This document shows, one piece after another, positions 1 to 8,601 of a stretch of DNA of 23,662 nt. The notes under the pieces are model-generated. The model saw only the letters and a program-made list of their open reading frames with translations, was not told the origin of the DNA and did no database searches. Source of the stretch: SLNP01 sp964446435 (GTDB taxonomy: Bacteria > Bacteroidota > Bacteroidia > Bacteroidales > VadinHA17); the NCBI GenBank assembly GCA_964446435.1, contig CAYUOS010000042.1, positions 1-23,662 of the forward strand, written 5' to 3'. A program made the position numbers and the translations under genes. The number at the start of each line of letters is the position of its first letter. The first letter of the stretch is position 1.

Positions 1-2637
1 GATCGTAAAGTCCCAACTCTTGAGGTAACCCGTAGGAATCCAGTTGAAACTCATATGCCAGCAATGAAGGTCTCGTCTTATTCCAATCCTGGTCATGGTA
101 ATCTGCTTACCCGAAATGTCGTAACCGGTAGTATAGTTTATGTCTGTTTTGTCTGCTATCTTGAGGGTACCAATCAGCGTGAACTGTTGCCTTATGGTCG
201 TTTCAACCACACCTTCATTCCGGTTGAAACCTTTTGTAAGATTAAAGTTATAGGCAACTGACATTGTCCACGGCATATCTATAACTGCATATCCGTATTC
301 GTCAAGTTCGAGGCCGGTTGGTCTGCTCAGCAGTGGCTGCCCTGAAGATGGTTCCCGGCCTGGCAACGCGTCCTGCTCACTATCTCCTCCCTGCCTGCCA
401 CCGGCCCGGCCTGATGACTGTCCCCTGCCGGTTCCCGAAGTACCCTGTCCGAGACCCAGAAGCCTCCTCAGGTCAAAATCGAGGCTGGCCGATATATTCT
501 CGAGTCGAAGAAGTTTATTGTCAGCCTGGTATGCAAACTTTGCAATGCGCATGCCCTGATCATCGATGGCATAAGGATCAAACATGGCACTTGCAGAGAT
601 TCCCAGCTGCTCAAAAAGCATGGTGCGGAATGACATATTTACACGCGACCATCTCATCGAATCGGCGAAGATATTATAAGAGGTAGAGACTCCCAGGTTC
701 TCGATTAACCTTATCTTCTTGGCCTTTCCGGTTGTATCATTCTTCTCAAAAACCTTGGCTTCCAATATATTGACAAGGCTCAGGCTTATACCCCCGCTCC
801 TCTGCGATAGTGAGGGGGTTCCGAAAAGAGAGTTCTCAAAGATTGAATATGACCTTATGTTACCCAGGGTGTCTACCTGTACATCGCGGTACATGTCTGT
901 CGACAAACCCTTGATATAGGGAATGTATGAAAAGCCTATCGATGGTCTCATGACATGCCTTACCTGCTGAAGACGTCTTGAGGCTGAGTTCCTGAACTCG
1001 TAAAACCCGAAAATCTGTGGGCTGAATCCTGCACTTATCGAGGGATTAATTGCCTGTCCGTATGAAAGACCTCCGATAGTGTCAATCAATAACCTTGGTA
1101 CAATCTGGTTGGTTTCGGGGTCGAAATAATCAGGCACCCATATTTTCTGAATCTTATAGGGGTAAAGAACACCTGTATACCTGAGTGAAGGGGAAATTGA
1201 GAAGTTATTGAATGGCCTTAGCTGCAGGCTGAGGGGTATCTCGTGCTTGAATCCCATTTTGGCATTCTCCCATACCCTGTTTGTGAAGAGAAGGCTGTCA
1301 TATGTATTGATCTGGTTGTCGAACTGTGCCGAGTATTGAAGTTGCAGATCCTGGTACCATTTTGTCGGGCCGACATGTCGTTTCCCTTTCAGGGGGTAAA
1401 TCCTCGACATATTCAGTGAGGCCCTTGGCAGATTGAGACTTACAGTCTTGTTGGCATTATTCTGGTTGTGATTCATGCTGGCAGAAAAATTGAAGGGTGT
1501 GCCGGCCCATGTCTTCGTGTAACTCACACTCGATTGTCTTGTCGTTGTAACATTGTCGAGGGGCTCATAGGTATTTGCCCTGTCGAAGCTGCTCGAGCTC
1601 ATGTTTACACTTGCTGACAGGCGCGATCCCGGATTGGCCTTGGGATCCTGACTGTGGTTCCAGGTAACCCTGTAGTTTCTCGCCTTTGTGTAGTCAGGCA
1701 GTCCCTTGTTACCGCTTATATTGTTGGCATAACTGAAAGAGAGTCCACCTGAAAACCTGTAACGCAGGTTATACCTCGTGGCTGCAGTTCCGAGCCATGT
1801 GCCGTTGGTGTATATACTGCCTGTTGTCTTAAGGTCGAAATAGTCATTGCCGGCAAAATAGTAGCCTCCCTCTGAGAGAAAATAGCCCCTCTGTTGTTCC
1901 TGTCCGTACCTCGGCATCACAATTCCTGATGCAAGTTTCTTCTGCACAGGGAAATAGAAGAAAGGCACAACCAACGGAAGGGGAATATCTTCAATTACAA
2001 GGTATGCCGGGCCTGAGACAATCTTCTCGTCAGGGTAAATCTTCGCCCTGGGCATCTCTATTCTGAAATGGGGATGTTCGGCGTCACACGTGGTGAAACT
2101 GCTCGACTTGAAATGCAGGGTTCCGTCGTCCTGCTTCTTCGTCAGGCTACTGTGCAGAAATCCCTCCTGCTGCCTGGTTACGATATTGCTTATTATAGCA
2201 CGGGTACTCTTAAAACTGTAGCGCAGGCTGTCAACCTCATAAGACTCCTGCCCCTCCCTGAATATTACCTTGCCCGTTAGCCTTCCGGTACTGTCAATGC
2301 GGCCTGATGCGAATACCATGGCAAGATCCATATCGAGCACTATAGAGTCAGCCTTGAGGTAGATACTCTGGTAATTGACCTCGGCCTGATCTATCAGGTA
2401 AACCCTTCTTGAGGCCAGGTCATTCTTCTTGTATCCCTGAGCTTTATAGGTAACAGTAGCATCAATGGCATCGCCCGATACTTTTGACAGTACGACCGAA
2501 CCTCTTTGTTTCTCCACTGAGTCGCGTACAATTGCGAGAGAATCATTGACTACATTCAATTCCTGACCGGCTGCAAATAAATAGGGCACCAGTAAAAGAA
2601 GAGATGCAACTGTCCGTTTATAGTAAAGAAAATACAA
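1..2637 (-). CDS. lptD: LPS-assembly outer-membrane protein LptD (OstA family), C-terminus beyond left edge
   Basis: Outer-membrane beta-barrel that, in the known family, receives lipopolysaccharide from the periplasmic LptA bridge and inserts it into the outer leaflet. The minus frame is open from 2637 to base 1 (879 codons) with no stop, so the end is outside the window. The first ~25 codons encode a hydrophobic signal peptide ending near LFAAGQ. Residues ~35-200 are an OstA-like jellyroll, including the family-typical TTCDAEHPHFRI. The rest is beta-rich barrel, and near the edge RRDLHCWHMSFNWIP matches the conserved C-terminal barrel motif of Bacteroidota LptD. A Gly/Ser/Arg/Gln-rich linker lies at about 350-460. 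No ATG precedes the signal peptide in frame; the best start is TTG at 2637, about 40 bases below a TAGTTTTG promoter core. Identity is well supported; the start is uncertain. It is divergent from an amidase gene. Confidence 0.9.
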   Translation of the reverse strand, partial: MYFLYYKRTVASLLLLVPYLFAAGQELNVVNDSLAIVRDSVEKQRGSVVLSKVSGDAIDATVTYKAQGYKKNDLASRRVYLIDQAEVNYQSIYLKADSIVLDMDLAMVFASGRIDSTGRLTGKVIFREGQESYEVDSLRYSFKSTRAIISNIVTRQQEGFLHSSLTKKQDDGTLHFKSSSFTTCDAEHPHFRIEMPRAKIYPDEKIVSGPAYLVIEDIPLPLVVPFFYFPVQKKLASGIVMPRYGQEQQRGYFLSEGGYYFAGNDYFDLKTTGSIYTNGTWLGTAATRYNLRYRFSGGLSFSYANNISGNKGLPDYTKARNYRVTWNHSQDPKANPGSRLSASVNMSSSSFDRANTYEPLDNVTTTRQSSVSYTKTWAGTPFNFSASMNHNQNNANKTVSLNLPRASLNMSRIYPLKGKRHVGPTKWYQDLQLQYSAQFDNQINTYDSLLFTNRVWENAKMGFKHEIPLSLQLRPFNNFSISPSLRYTGVLYPYKIQKIWVPDYFDPETNQIVPRLLIDTIGGLSYGQAINPSISAGFSPQIFGFYEFRNSASRRLQQVRHVMRPSIGFSYIPYIKGLSTDMYRDVQVDTLGNIRSYSIFENSLFGTPSLSQRSGGISLSLVNILEAKVFEKNDTTGKAKKIRLIENLGVSTSYNIFADSMRWSRVNMSFRTMLFEQLGISASAMFDPYAIDDQGMRIAKFAYQADNKLLRLENISASLDFDLRRLLGLGQGTSGTGRGQSSGRAGGRQGGDSEQDALPGREPSSGQPLLSRPTGLELDEYGYAVIDMPWTMSVAYNFNLTKGFNRNEGVVETTIRQQFTLIGTLKIADKTDINYTTGYDISGKQITMTRIGIRRDLHCWHMSFNWIPTGYLKSWDFTI

Positions 2638-2646
2638 CTTTAATAC

Positions 2647-2654
2647 TATTTTTG
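2647..2654 (+). promoter_or_regulatory. Bacteroidota -7 element (TATTTTTG) for the amidase gene
   Basis: 2647-2654 is TATTTTTG, matching TAnnTTTG, with transcription start expected near 2661 and the ATG at 2715. The -33 box is not recognisable. This core and the lptD core lie only about 30 bases apart on opposite strands, so the two divergent promoters would overlap. Confidence 0.35.
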
Positions 2655-2684
2655 TATGGTTTTTGTCACGGCACCAACTGGTGA

Positions 2685-2692
2685 CAAAACTA
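2685..2692 (-). promoter_or_regulatory. Bacteroidota -7 element (TAGTTTTG) for lptD
   Basis: Read on the minus strand, 2692-2685 is TAGTTTTG, a full match to the Bacteroidota -7 consensus TAnnTTTG. It would put transcription start near 2678, about 40 bases before the proposed TTG start. No TTTG is visible at the expected -33 position, so this is a core-only match. Confidence 0.4.
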
Positions 2693-2714
2693 CGCAAAAA
2701 ATCATCAGGAAGAG

Positions 2715-3869
2715 ATGGACGCCACTCGTAAAAACGGAAGAAAGAGCAGTATTATTATGGCATTCAGATTAAGGATTATTCTGGTCATACTCCTGTTTCT
2801 GATATCTGCTCCGGGAAAGGTCAACCCTGTAAGAGGCGAGTTTGTGGTTGTCATTGATGCAGGTCACGGAGGCAAGGATCCGGGAGCCCTGGGTTCCTCA
2901 AGCAGAGAAAAGGATGTTGTACTGGCAATAGCACTTAAAACCGGCAACTACATAAAGCAGAATATGAATGATGTCAAGGTTATATACACCCGCGACAAGG
3001 ATGTGTTTGTGGACCTTGACAAGAGGGCTGACATAGCGAACAAGAATCATGCTGACCTGTTTATTTCGATACATACCAATGCCGTTCCCAAGGGGGTAAG
3101 CAGAAATGTTGCGGGAAGTGAGACTTATGTGCTTGGAAATGACAAGGAGAACCAGAATCTTTCAGTGGTAATGAAGGAAAACGCAGTAATTCTGCTGGAG
3201 GAAAACTATTCCACAAAATATGAGGGATATGACCCCAATTCGCCTGAGTCGTTTATCATTTTCAGCCTGATGCAGAATATACACCTGAAACAGAGTCTTG
3301 AATTCGCGACAAATATCCAGAGTCAGTTCCGTGACAGGGTTGGCAGGGTTGACAGGGGGGTAAAGCAGGGAGGATTCCTCGTGCTCTGGATGACAACCAT
3401 GCCCAGCGTACTGATTGAGACCGGTTTCATCTCAAATCCTGCAGAGGAGAAGTTCCTGACTTCTGCGCAGGGTCAGGATTTTATAGCATCGGCCATATTC
3501 AGGGCGTTTCGTGATTATAAAGGAAATATCGACAGGAGAAGCAGCTTTACCACTGTAAGGGAAGAACCTGAGAAGGTGACCCTCACCGCTGCCACCGATT
3601 CGCAGGATATATTCTTTTCGGTACAGATAGCCACCACGAAAGAAAAAAGGGAACTCCTGCCCGCCAACTTCAAGGGGCTCGAACAGTTGCAGGAGTTTTC
3701 TGAGCCGGGAAGATTCAGATATACATCGGGTAAGTTCAGGAACTATCAGGAGGCAGTAGCTTACAGAAAACAGATAACAGACAAGTACCCCGATGCCTTC
3801 GTTATAGCATTCAGGGGTTACAGCACAATTAACCTGCAACAGGCAATAGAGAGCACAACAAAGAAATAA
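2715..3869 (+). CDS. N-acetylmuramoyl-L-alanine amidase (Amidase_3) with C-terminal SPOR-like domain
   Basis: Zinc amidase that cleaves the bond between N-acetylmuramic acid and L-alanine in peptidoglycan, needed for cell separation and turnover. Residues 15-33 form a hydrophobic export segment. The Amidase_3 domain spans about 43-270. Zinc ligands and the catalytic residue can be placed: H51 in IDAGHGGKDPGA, E65 in SREKDV, H120 in ISIHTNA, and E235 in VLIETGFISN. Residues ~295-375 (starting FFSVQIATTKE) look like a SPOR domain, the fold that binds denuded glycan at division sites. ATG 2715 has AGGA a few bases upstream; ATG 2757 (MAFRLRII) is an alternative giving a more compact signal peptide. 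The mlaD-like gene follows after 13 bases, suggesting co-transcription. Family assignment is firm; the SPOR call is by pattern. Confidence 0.93.
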   Translation: MDATRKNGRKSSIIMAFRLRIILVILLFLISAPGKVNPVRGEFVVVIDAGHGGKDPGALGSSSREKDVVLAIALKTGNYIKQNMNDVKVIYTRDKDVFVDLDKRADIANKNHADLFISIHTNAVPKGVSRNVAGSETYVLGNDKENQNLSVVMKENAVILLEENYSTKYEGYDPNSPESFIIFSLMQNIHLKQSLEFATNIQSQFRDRVGRVDRGVKQGGFLVLWMTTMPSVLIETGFISNPAEEKFLTSAQGQDFIASAIFRAFRDYKGNIDRRSSFTTVREEPEKVTLTAATDSQDIFFSVQIATTKEKRELLPANFKGLEQLQEFSEPGRFRYTSGKFRNYQEAVAYRKQITDKYPDAFVIAFRGYSTINLQQAIESTTKK

Positions 3870-3882
3870 AACCGATACTGTA

Positions 3883-4818
3883 ATGGTAATCTCAAGAGAA
3901 GTCAAAATAGGAACTGCCGCATTGGTAACAATTATCCTCTTCATATGGATGTACAGCTTCTTAAAGGGTGAAAACCTTCTGACAAGAACATCATACTACT
4001 ATGTACTCTACAATGACATCAAGGGCCTTAGCGAATCGAATCCGGTTGAAGTAAGCGGTTACAAGGTAGGGGTAGTTCAGAGTATCAGGTTTGTTGATGA
4101 TGGAACCGGCAGACTGCTTGTAACCCTGAGCCTTGACAAGAAGTTAGGGATACCGGTGGGAAGCTTTGCGGAAATCACCGCCGCATCATTGATAGCAGGA
4201 ATGAAGATACAATTCATCTTCAGCAACTCAGAAATGATGTACCGTAGCGGAGATACCATACCGGGAAGGGTTGCCGAATCAATGATAACAGTCATCGAAA
4301 GGGAACTGCTGCCGATAACAGGATCCGTAAACCAGACACTTAAACAACTTGACTCTGTTCTTAACTCAATCAGTCAAACCATTAACCCCGAATTCAGCAG
4401 AAACATAAACGAGTCTGTGGCCAATCTCAATACCATCACAAACAGTCTTGCTGTAACAATGGCTGACAGACAGAGCCAGATTTCAGAAACAATCGGCAAT
4501 ATTCATGAGCTTACCTCTGCCATTGCTGCCAACACCCCTGAACTCAATAATGCCATTAAAAACCTGGCAGCAATCAGCGACTCAATTGCAGCTGCTGACC
4601 TCACAGGAACAATCAACAGGCTGCGTGATGCAGCAGCAAATACGGCCAGCATGCTGGAGTCACTCAATAACGGCGAGGGATCAGCCGGCCAGATGCTAAC
4701 CAATGACTCGCTGTACATTAACCTGAACCAAAGCCTGTTAAACCTTGCAATCCTGCTGGAGGACCTTCAGAAAAACCCAAAGAGGTATCTCCATTTCTCT
4801 GTTTTCGGCAGGAAATAA
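3883..4818 (+). CDS. MlaD/MCE-family lipid-transport substrate-binding protein
   Basis: Inner-membrane-anchored periplasmic MCE protein. In the known family these bind lipids and pair with an ABC permease and ATPase (MlaE/MlaF) to move phospholipids between membranes. Residues 8-27 are a single N-terminal transmembrane helix after the short cytosolic MVISREVKI. The MCE domain occupies about 37-115, with the characteristic NDIKGLSESNPVEVSGYKVG. From ~130 to 295 the protein is Asn/Ser/Ala-rich, with a regular helical pattern as in the tube-forming tails of longer MCE proteins. In Bacteroidota mlaE and mlaF often sit elsewhere or upstream; neither is visible here. It follows the amidase by 13 bases. 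About 311 residues is usual for Bacteroidota MlaD. Confidence 0.9.
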   Translation: MVISREVKIGTAALVTIILFIWMYSFLKGENLLTRTSYYYVLYNDIKGLSESNPVEVSGYKVGVVQSIRFVDDGTGRLLVTLSLDKKLGIPVGSFAEITAASLIAGMKIQFIFSNSEMMYRSGDTIPGRVAESMITVIERELLPITGSVNQTLKQLDSVLNSISQTINPEFSRNINESVANLNTITNSLAVTMADRQSQISETIGNIHELTSAIAANTPELNNAIKNLAAISDSIAAADLTGTINRLRDAAANTASMLESLNNGEGSAGQMLTNDSLYINLNQSLLNLAILLEDLQKNPKRYLHFSVFGRK

Positions 4819-5167
4819 TAGACTTTTTTAGTTTTTACAGATTGCAGGTGAAAAACACTTCCATGTCATAGATTCTTTCGTATCTTTAAGAGCAGGTTCT
4901 TTGGAAAAAGTTTATTTGAGACAGACTGGTATTCAACTCACTGGTAATGAACAACTGATTGTTAATAAGTGCTGTATATCACTGATAAACAACAATATAA
5001 TGAAATCCATTTTTTTTACTTTTTTAACTTATTGACGACGACTACCATAGAGTGATTTTTAAAAAGTCAAGCAAAAAAAGATTTTTTTTTTAATTTTTTT
5101 TTTACAAATATTGCTGCCAGATTCGGCTCTTAAAAGAACCCTTTAATAACTAACTCAATAATTTTAA
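4819..5167. other. AT-rich intergenic region upstream of dnaA
   Basis: 349 bases without a supportable gene. The distal half has T and A homopolymers: A7 at 5073-5079, T10 at 5082-5091, then AA and a further T10 at 5094-5103. There is one near-match to a DnaA box (TTATTAACA on the minus strand at 4968-4960, one change from TTATnCACA) and a promoter-like TATCTTTA at 4881-4888. It could be the dnaA leader and promoter. An origin is possible but not shown, because no cluster of DnaA boxes is visible. I see no tRNA or riboswitch. Confidence 0.5.
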
Positions 5168-6598
5168 ATGAACAGGTCGCACAGTGACGTATGGGCTAAT
5201 TGTCTCCAAATAATAAAGGATATAATCCCCGGAGTCAGCTATAAGACATGGTTTGAGCCCATTGTGCCACTTAAGCTGGAGAAGAATGTCCTGACAATCC
5301 AGGTCCCCAGTCCATTCTTCTATGAATATCTTGAAGAACAGTATATCGATATTCTGAGGAAGACACTCAGGCGCGAGATAGGAAACGAAGCCAAGCTTGA
5401 GTATAACGTAATAATGGAGAACAGTACCTTCTCCAATGGCAAGCCATATACTGTCAAATATCCCTCAAGGAACAAGGCCGATCTTGACAACAAGCCTGTT
5501 CAGGTACCTTTCGAAGTTTCACAGAGCTCAATAAAGAATCCCTTCATAATACCTGGTATAAAAAAGGTTCATTTTGATCCCAGGCTGAACCCCGATTACA
5601 ATTTCAACAACTTCATTGAAGGAGAATGCAACAGGCTTGCCCGATCGGCCGGTATAGCCATCGGCAACAATCCCGGCAAGACGGCATTCAATCCGTTGAT
5701 GATATATGGTGATTCAGGACTAGGGAAGACACACCTCGCACAGGCTATCGGAATACTTGTGAAGCAGACTCAGCCTGACAAGATCGTTCTCTACGTAAAT
5801 GCCAATAAATTCCAGACACAATTCGTTGAATCGATCCGGAATAACAACAAGAACGACTTCATTCATTTCTACCAGATGATTGATGTCCTGATCCTTGATG
5901 ACGTTCACGAGTTCGCCGGCAAGGAGAAGACACAGGATACTTTCTTTCACATTTTCAATCAACTGCACCAATCGGGCAAGCAACTGATACTTACCTGTGA
6001 CAGGCCTCCTGTTGACCTGCAGGGAATGGAACAGAGGCTGCTCTCTCGCTTCAAGTGGGGTCTGCTGGCTGATCTCCAGAAGCCCGACTATGACACCAGG
6101 CTCGCCATTCTCAGGCAAAAGGCATACAACGACGGAATTGAACTCTCAGATGAGATTTATGAATACCTTGCCGATAACATTACCAATAATATCAGGGAAC
6201 TGGAAGCAGTGCTTATTTCACTATATGCACAATCGACCCTCAACCGCAAGGAGATAACACTTGAGCTGGCCAGGCAGATGATCGAGAAGCTTGTAAGCAA
6301 CTCGCGAAAGGAGATCACAATTGAGTATATTCAGAAGGTTGTTTGCGACTTCTACAAGATTCCGGTTGACCTGATTCACGGTAAGACAAGGAAGAGAGAG
6401 ATAGTACAGGCAAGGCAGGTCTCAATGTATTTCTCGAAGAATATGACAAAGGCATCACTGGCCAGCATCGGAGCACATATAGGAGGCAAGGACCATGCAA
6501 CCGTGCTGCATGCATGCAAGACAGTCAACAACCTCATTGAGACAGACAAGCTTTTTAGAAGCCAGATAACTGAAATTGAAAAGAAACTGAAAGTCTGA
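5168..6598 (+). CDS. dnaA: Chromosomal replication initiator protein DnaA
   Basis: AAA+ initiator that binds DnaA boxes at oriC, melts the origin and helps recruit the replicative helicase. All four domains are present in 476 residues. Domain I (about 1-85, with YKTWFEPI) handles partner binding. A short linker at 86-115 is domain II. The AAA+ domain III carries Walker A GDSGLGKT (181-188), Walker B LILDD (241-245) and an arginine-bearing MEQRLLSRF (288-295). Domain IV carries the DNA-binding signature with GGKDHATVLHAC (439-450). ATG 5168 follows an AT-rich leader and gives the family's usual N-terminus. galK starts 3 bases after the stop, so the two are probably one transcript. The T10-AA-T10 tract ends about 65 bases before the start. 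Confidence 0.98.
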   Translation: MNRSHSDVWANCLQIIKDIIPGVSYKTWFEPIVPLKLEKNVLTIQVPSPFFYEYLEEQYIDILRKTLRREIGNEAKLEYNVIMENSTFSNGKPYTVKYPSRNKADLDNKPVQVPFEVSQSSIKNPFIIPGIKKVHFDPRLNPDYNFNNFIEGECNRLARSAGIAIGNNPGKTAFNPLMIYGDSGLGKTHLAQAIGILVKQTQPDKIVLYVNANKFQTQFVESIRNNNKNDFIHFYQMIDVLILDDVHEFAGKEKTQDTFFHIFNQLHQSGKQLILTCDRPPVDLQGMEQRLLSRFKWGLLADLQKPDYDTRLAILRQKAYNDGIELSDEIYEYLADNITNNIRELEAVLISLYAQSTLNRKEITLELARQMIEKLVSNSRKEITIEYIQKVVCDFYKIPVDLIHGKTRKREIVQARQVSMYFSKNMTKASLASIGAHIGGKDHATVLHACKTVNNLIETDKLFRSQITEIEKKLKV

Positions 6599-6601
6599 AC
6601 C

Positions 6602-7768
6602 ATGAAATACTCTTTCGTTGAAGATAAGTTCTTTCAACACTACGGGAACAGGGATATCAAACCTGTTCTTTTCTTTTCACCCGGAAGGGTCAACCTGATA
6701 GGTGAACATACCGACTATAACTCAGGTTATGTACTTCCATGTGCAGTTAACTTCGGAACCTATCTTGCAATAAGGCCCAACGAAGCTGAGAGCATAAAGA
6801 TGGCCTCCCTGAACTTTGATTCAAAGGGCTCATTCACTTTGACGACCATTGGAACAAGGATTGATGGCAGCTGGACAAACTACCCGGCAGGCGTGATAGT
6901 GGAGTTTATCAACAGGCATATTGAAATGAAAGGGTTCGATATGCTGTTTTATGGAGATATCCCAAATGGAGCAGGTCTCTCCTCCTCAGCCTCGATAGAG
7001 ATGGTAACCGCTCTGGCTATAAACACCTTAACAAGTGCAAATCTGGATATGGTTGAGATGGTGAAGCTTTCACAACATGCCGAAAACAACTTCGTTGGCA
7101 TGAATTGTGGTATCATGGACCAGTTTGCAGTTGGTTTCGGGCGCAAAAACAGCGCTTTGTTCCTCGATTGCGGAACACTTGAATATGAGATAGTCTCATT
7201 TGATCCTGGCAGATACAGGCTCATAATTGCAAATACCAACAAAAAAAGAGGACTTACTGATTCAAAATACAACGAAAGAAGGGCAGAATGCGAAAGGGCC
7301 GTTGAGATGCTTCAACCAATGCGCCAGATAGCATCGCTGACCGATATTTCTCATGAGGAATTACCACTGATCTCAAAATATATAACCGATGAGACCATTC
7401 TCAGAAGAGCGAGGCATGTGATTACAGAGAACAGAAGGGTGAAAATGGCGGTTGAAGCTCTTAACAATGGAGACCTGACACTCCTGGGCTCTCTTATGAA
7501 CGAGTCCCACGATTCATTGAAAACAGACTATGAGGTAACCGGCACTGAACTTGACACCATGGTATCGGAGGCCAGGAAAATAGACGGGGTTATCGGATCA
7601 AGAATGACCGGTGCCGGTTTCGGTGGCTGCACTGTCACCCTGGTTGATGCAGTTGATAGTCCAGGATTTATCTCAAGACTTGGCAAGGCATATGAAAGCA
7701 TAACCGGACTGACACCTGAATTCTACACCCCCGAGATATCTGATGGTGTAAAGTTATTGTCGCACTGA
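6602..7768 (+). CDS. galK: Galactokinase
   Basis: GHMP-family kinase that phosphorylates alpha-D-galactose at C1 with ATP, the entry step of the Leloir pathway in the cytoplasm. At 388 residues it is full length. The galactokinase signature GRVNLIGEHTDYNSGY is at 28-43. The GHMP ATP-binding motif IPNGAGLSSSASIE is at 120-133, the catalytic Asp in GIMDQFAV is D173, and the third GHMP motif MTGAGFGGCTVTLV is at 334-347. It starts 3 bases after dnaA ends, with no room for its own promoter, so it is probably translated from the dnaA message. No other Leloir gene (galT, galE, galM) is in the window. The next gene is convergent, 31 bases away, and I see no clear terminator between them. Confidence 0.96.
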   Translation: MKYSFVEDKFFQHYGNRDIKPVLFFSPGRVNLIGEHTDYNSGYVLPCAVNFGTYLAIRPNEAESIKMASLNFDSKGSFTLTTIGTRIDGSWTNYPAGVIVEFINRHIEMKGFDMLFYGDIPNGAGLSSSASIEMVTALAINTLTSANLDMVEMVKLSQHAENNFVGMNCGIMDQFAVGFGRKNSALFLDCGTLEYEIVSFDPGRYRLIIANTNKKRGLTDSKYNERRAECERAVEMLQPMRQIASLTDISHEELPLISKYITDETILRRARHVITENRRVKMAVEALNNGDLTLLGSLMNESHDSLKTDYEVTGTELDTMVSEARKIDGVIGSRMTGAGFGGCTVTLVDAVDSPGFISRLGKAYESITGLTPEFYTPEISDGVKLLSH

Positions 7769-7799
7769 GTTAAATCCCTGACCGGCGGCCATAGCCCTG

Positions 7800-8501
7800 T
7801 TACCTGACCCGGAATGAATCCCTGCTGACATCCTTAACACACCTGAATCCGACTGTTTCGCTCCTGTCAAATCCGGGAGAAACCAGAAGAAGCATCTGTG
7901 TCTTGTCAAGCTGCTGAGGCCCTCCCTGAATGTACCACCAGCTCGACTCAGGACGAAAGAAACTACCTCCCCTTATCGTCATAAAGTAGTTGTTCCCATT
8001 GAACCATATATCGCCCGTCATCTGCCATACATTTCCAACCATGTCGATTGCGCCGTATGGACTGGCTCCCTTCGAGAAGGCATCAACAGGAGTTGGCCTG
8101 CCGAAAGCATTGTTGCACCTTGTGCCCTGGAAGTCATTTCCCCAGGGCCATAGTCTTCCGTCGGTGCCCTGGGCTGCAAGCTGCCACTCATCCTCCGTGG
8201 GAAGCCGCTTTCCGGCCCATGACGCATAAGCCTGTGCATCCTCGTAGCTCACCCAGGTAACCGGATAACTGCCCTGCCCCACCCTGAATACTCCGTTCTC
8301 CCAGTTCCTGAGGTAACCTGTTGTATCAGCAGGCCTGTACCCTGACTTAAGAATGAAGTCATAATACATTGCATTTGTGACTGGATACCTGTCTATCAGG
8401 AAACTGTCGACAGCAACCCTTCTATCAGTGTCGGTGAGCGGGTGGGGAATGAAATTATCGTTTGCGGTTACCCTGTAGCTGAGCAAGGCACCGGGAACCA
8501 G
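7800..8501 (-). CDS. Formylglycine-generating-enzyme-like (SUMF1/FGE-sulfatase) domain, 5' end lost in assembly gap
   Basis: The frame enters from the N gap and reads LVPGALLSYRV, then AVDSFLIDRYPVTNAMYYDF, WVSYEDAQAYASWAGKRLP, TEDEWQLAAQG, GAIDMVGNVWQMTGDIWF, IRGGSFFRPES and ETVGFRCV. This is the full order of landmarks of the FGE-sulfatase fold, also used by EgtB, PvdO and GldK. The visible part is 233 residues. The copper-binding cysteines that true formylglycine-generating enzymes carry just after the RGGS motif are absent: the segment there is FFRPESSWWYIQGG. Sulfatase maturation is therefore unlikely; a structural, lectin-like or other role is more plausible. VPGA resembles the usual first strand of the domain, so only a residue or two of the domain may be missing. 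It could be the C-terminal module of the protein encoded upstream beyond the gap. A TTG at 8486 is a possible but unconvincing start. Confidence 0.8.
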   Translation of the reverse strand: MVPGALLSYRVTANDNFIPHPLTDTDRRVAVDSFLIDRYPVTNAMYYDFILKSGYRPADTTGYLRNWENGVFRVGQGSYPVTWVSYEDAQAYASWAGKRLPTEDEWQLAAQGTDGRLWPWGNDFQGTRCNNAFGRPTPVDAFSKGASPYGAIDMVGNVWQMTGDIWFNGNNYFMTIRGGSFFRPESSWWYIQGGPQQLDKTQMLLLVSPGFDRSETVGFRCVKDVSRDSFRVR

Positions 8502-8601
8502 NNNNNNNNNNNNNNNNNNNNNNNNNNNNNNNNNNNNNNNNNNNNNNNNNNNNNNNNNNNNNNNNNNNNNNNNNNNNNNNNNNNNNNNNNNNNNNNNNNN
8601 N
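8502..8601. other. Assembly gap (100 N)
   Basis: Exactly 100 unknown bases, the conventional placeholder for a scaffold join of unknown length. Reading frames across it carry no information. It separates the 3' end of the glycosidase-like gene from the 5' end of the FGE-like domain. Confidence 0.98.

Noticed and set aside
318..919. Plus-strand open frames (318-686, 719-919) opposite lptD
   Set aside because: They lie antisense to a long, clearly conserved lptD frame, lack family motifs, and have no promoter or plausible start context.
3432..3944. 170-codon minus-strand frame across the amidase 3' end
   Set aside because: It lies over the SPOR-like domain and the start of the mlaD-like gene, both strongly supported; its composition is that of a shadow frame.
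4819..5167. Confirmed origin of replication
   Set aside because: Only one imperfect DnaA box was found; position next to dnaA and AT-richness alone are not enough, so it is listed as an AT-rich spacer.
7800..8501. Functional sulfatase-activating formylglycine-generating enzyme
   Set aside because: The fold is right but the active-site cysteines after the RGGS motif are missing, and no sulfatase gene is nearby.
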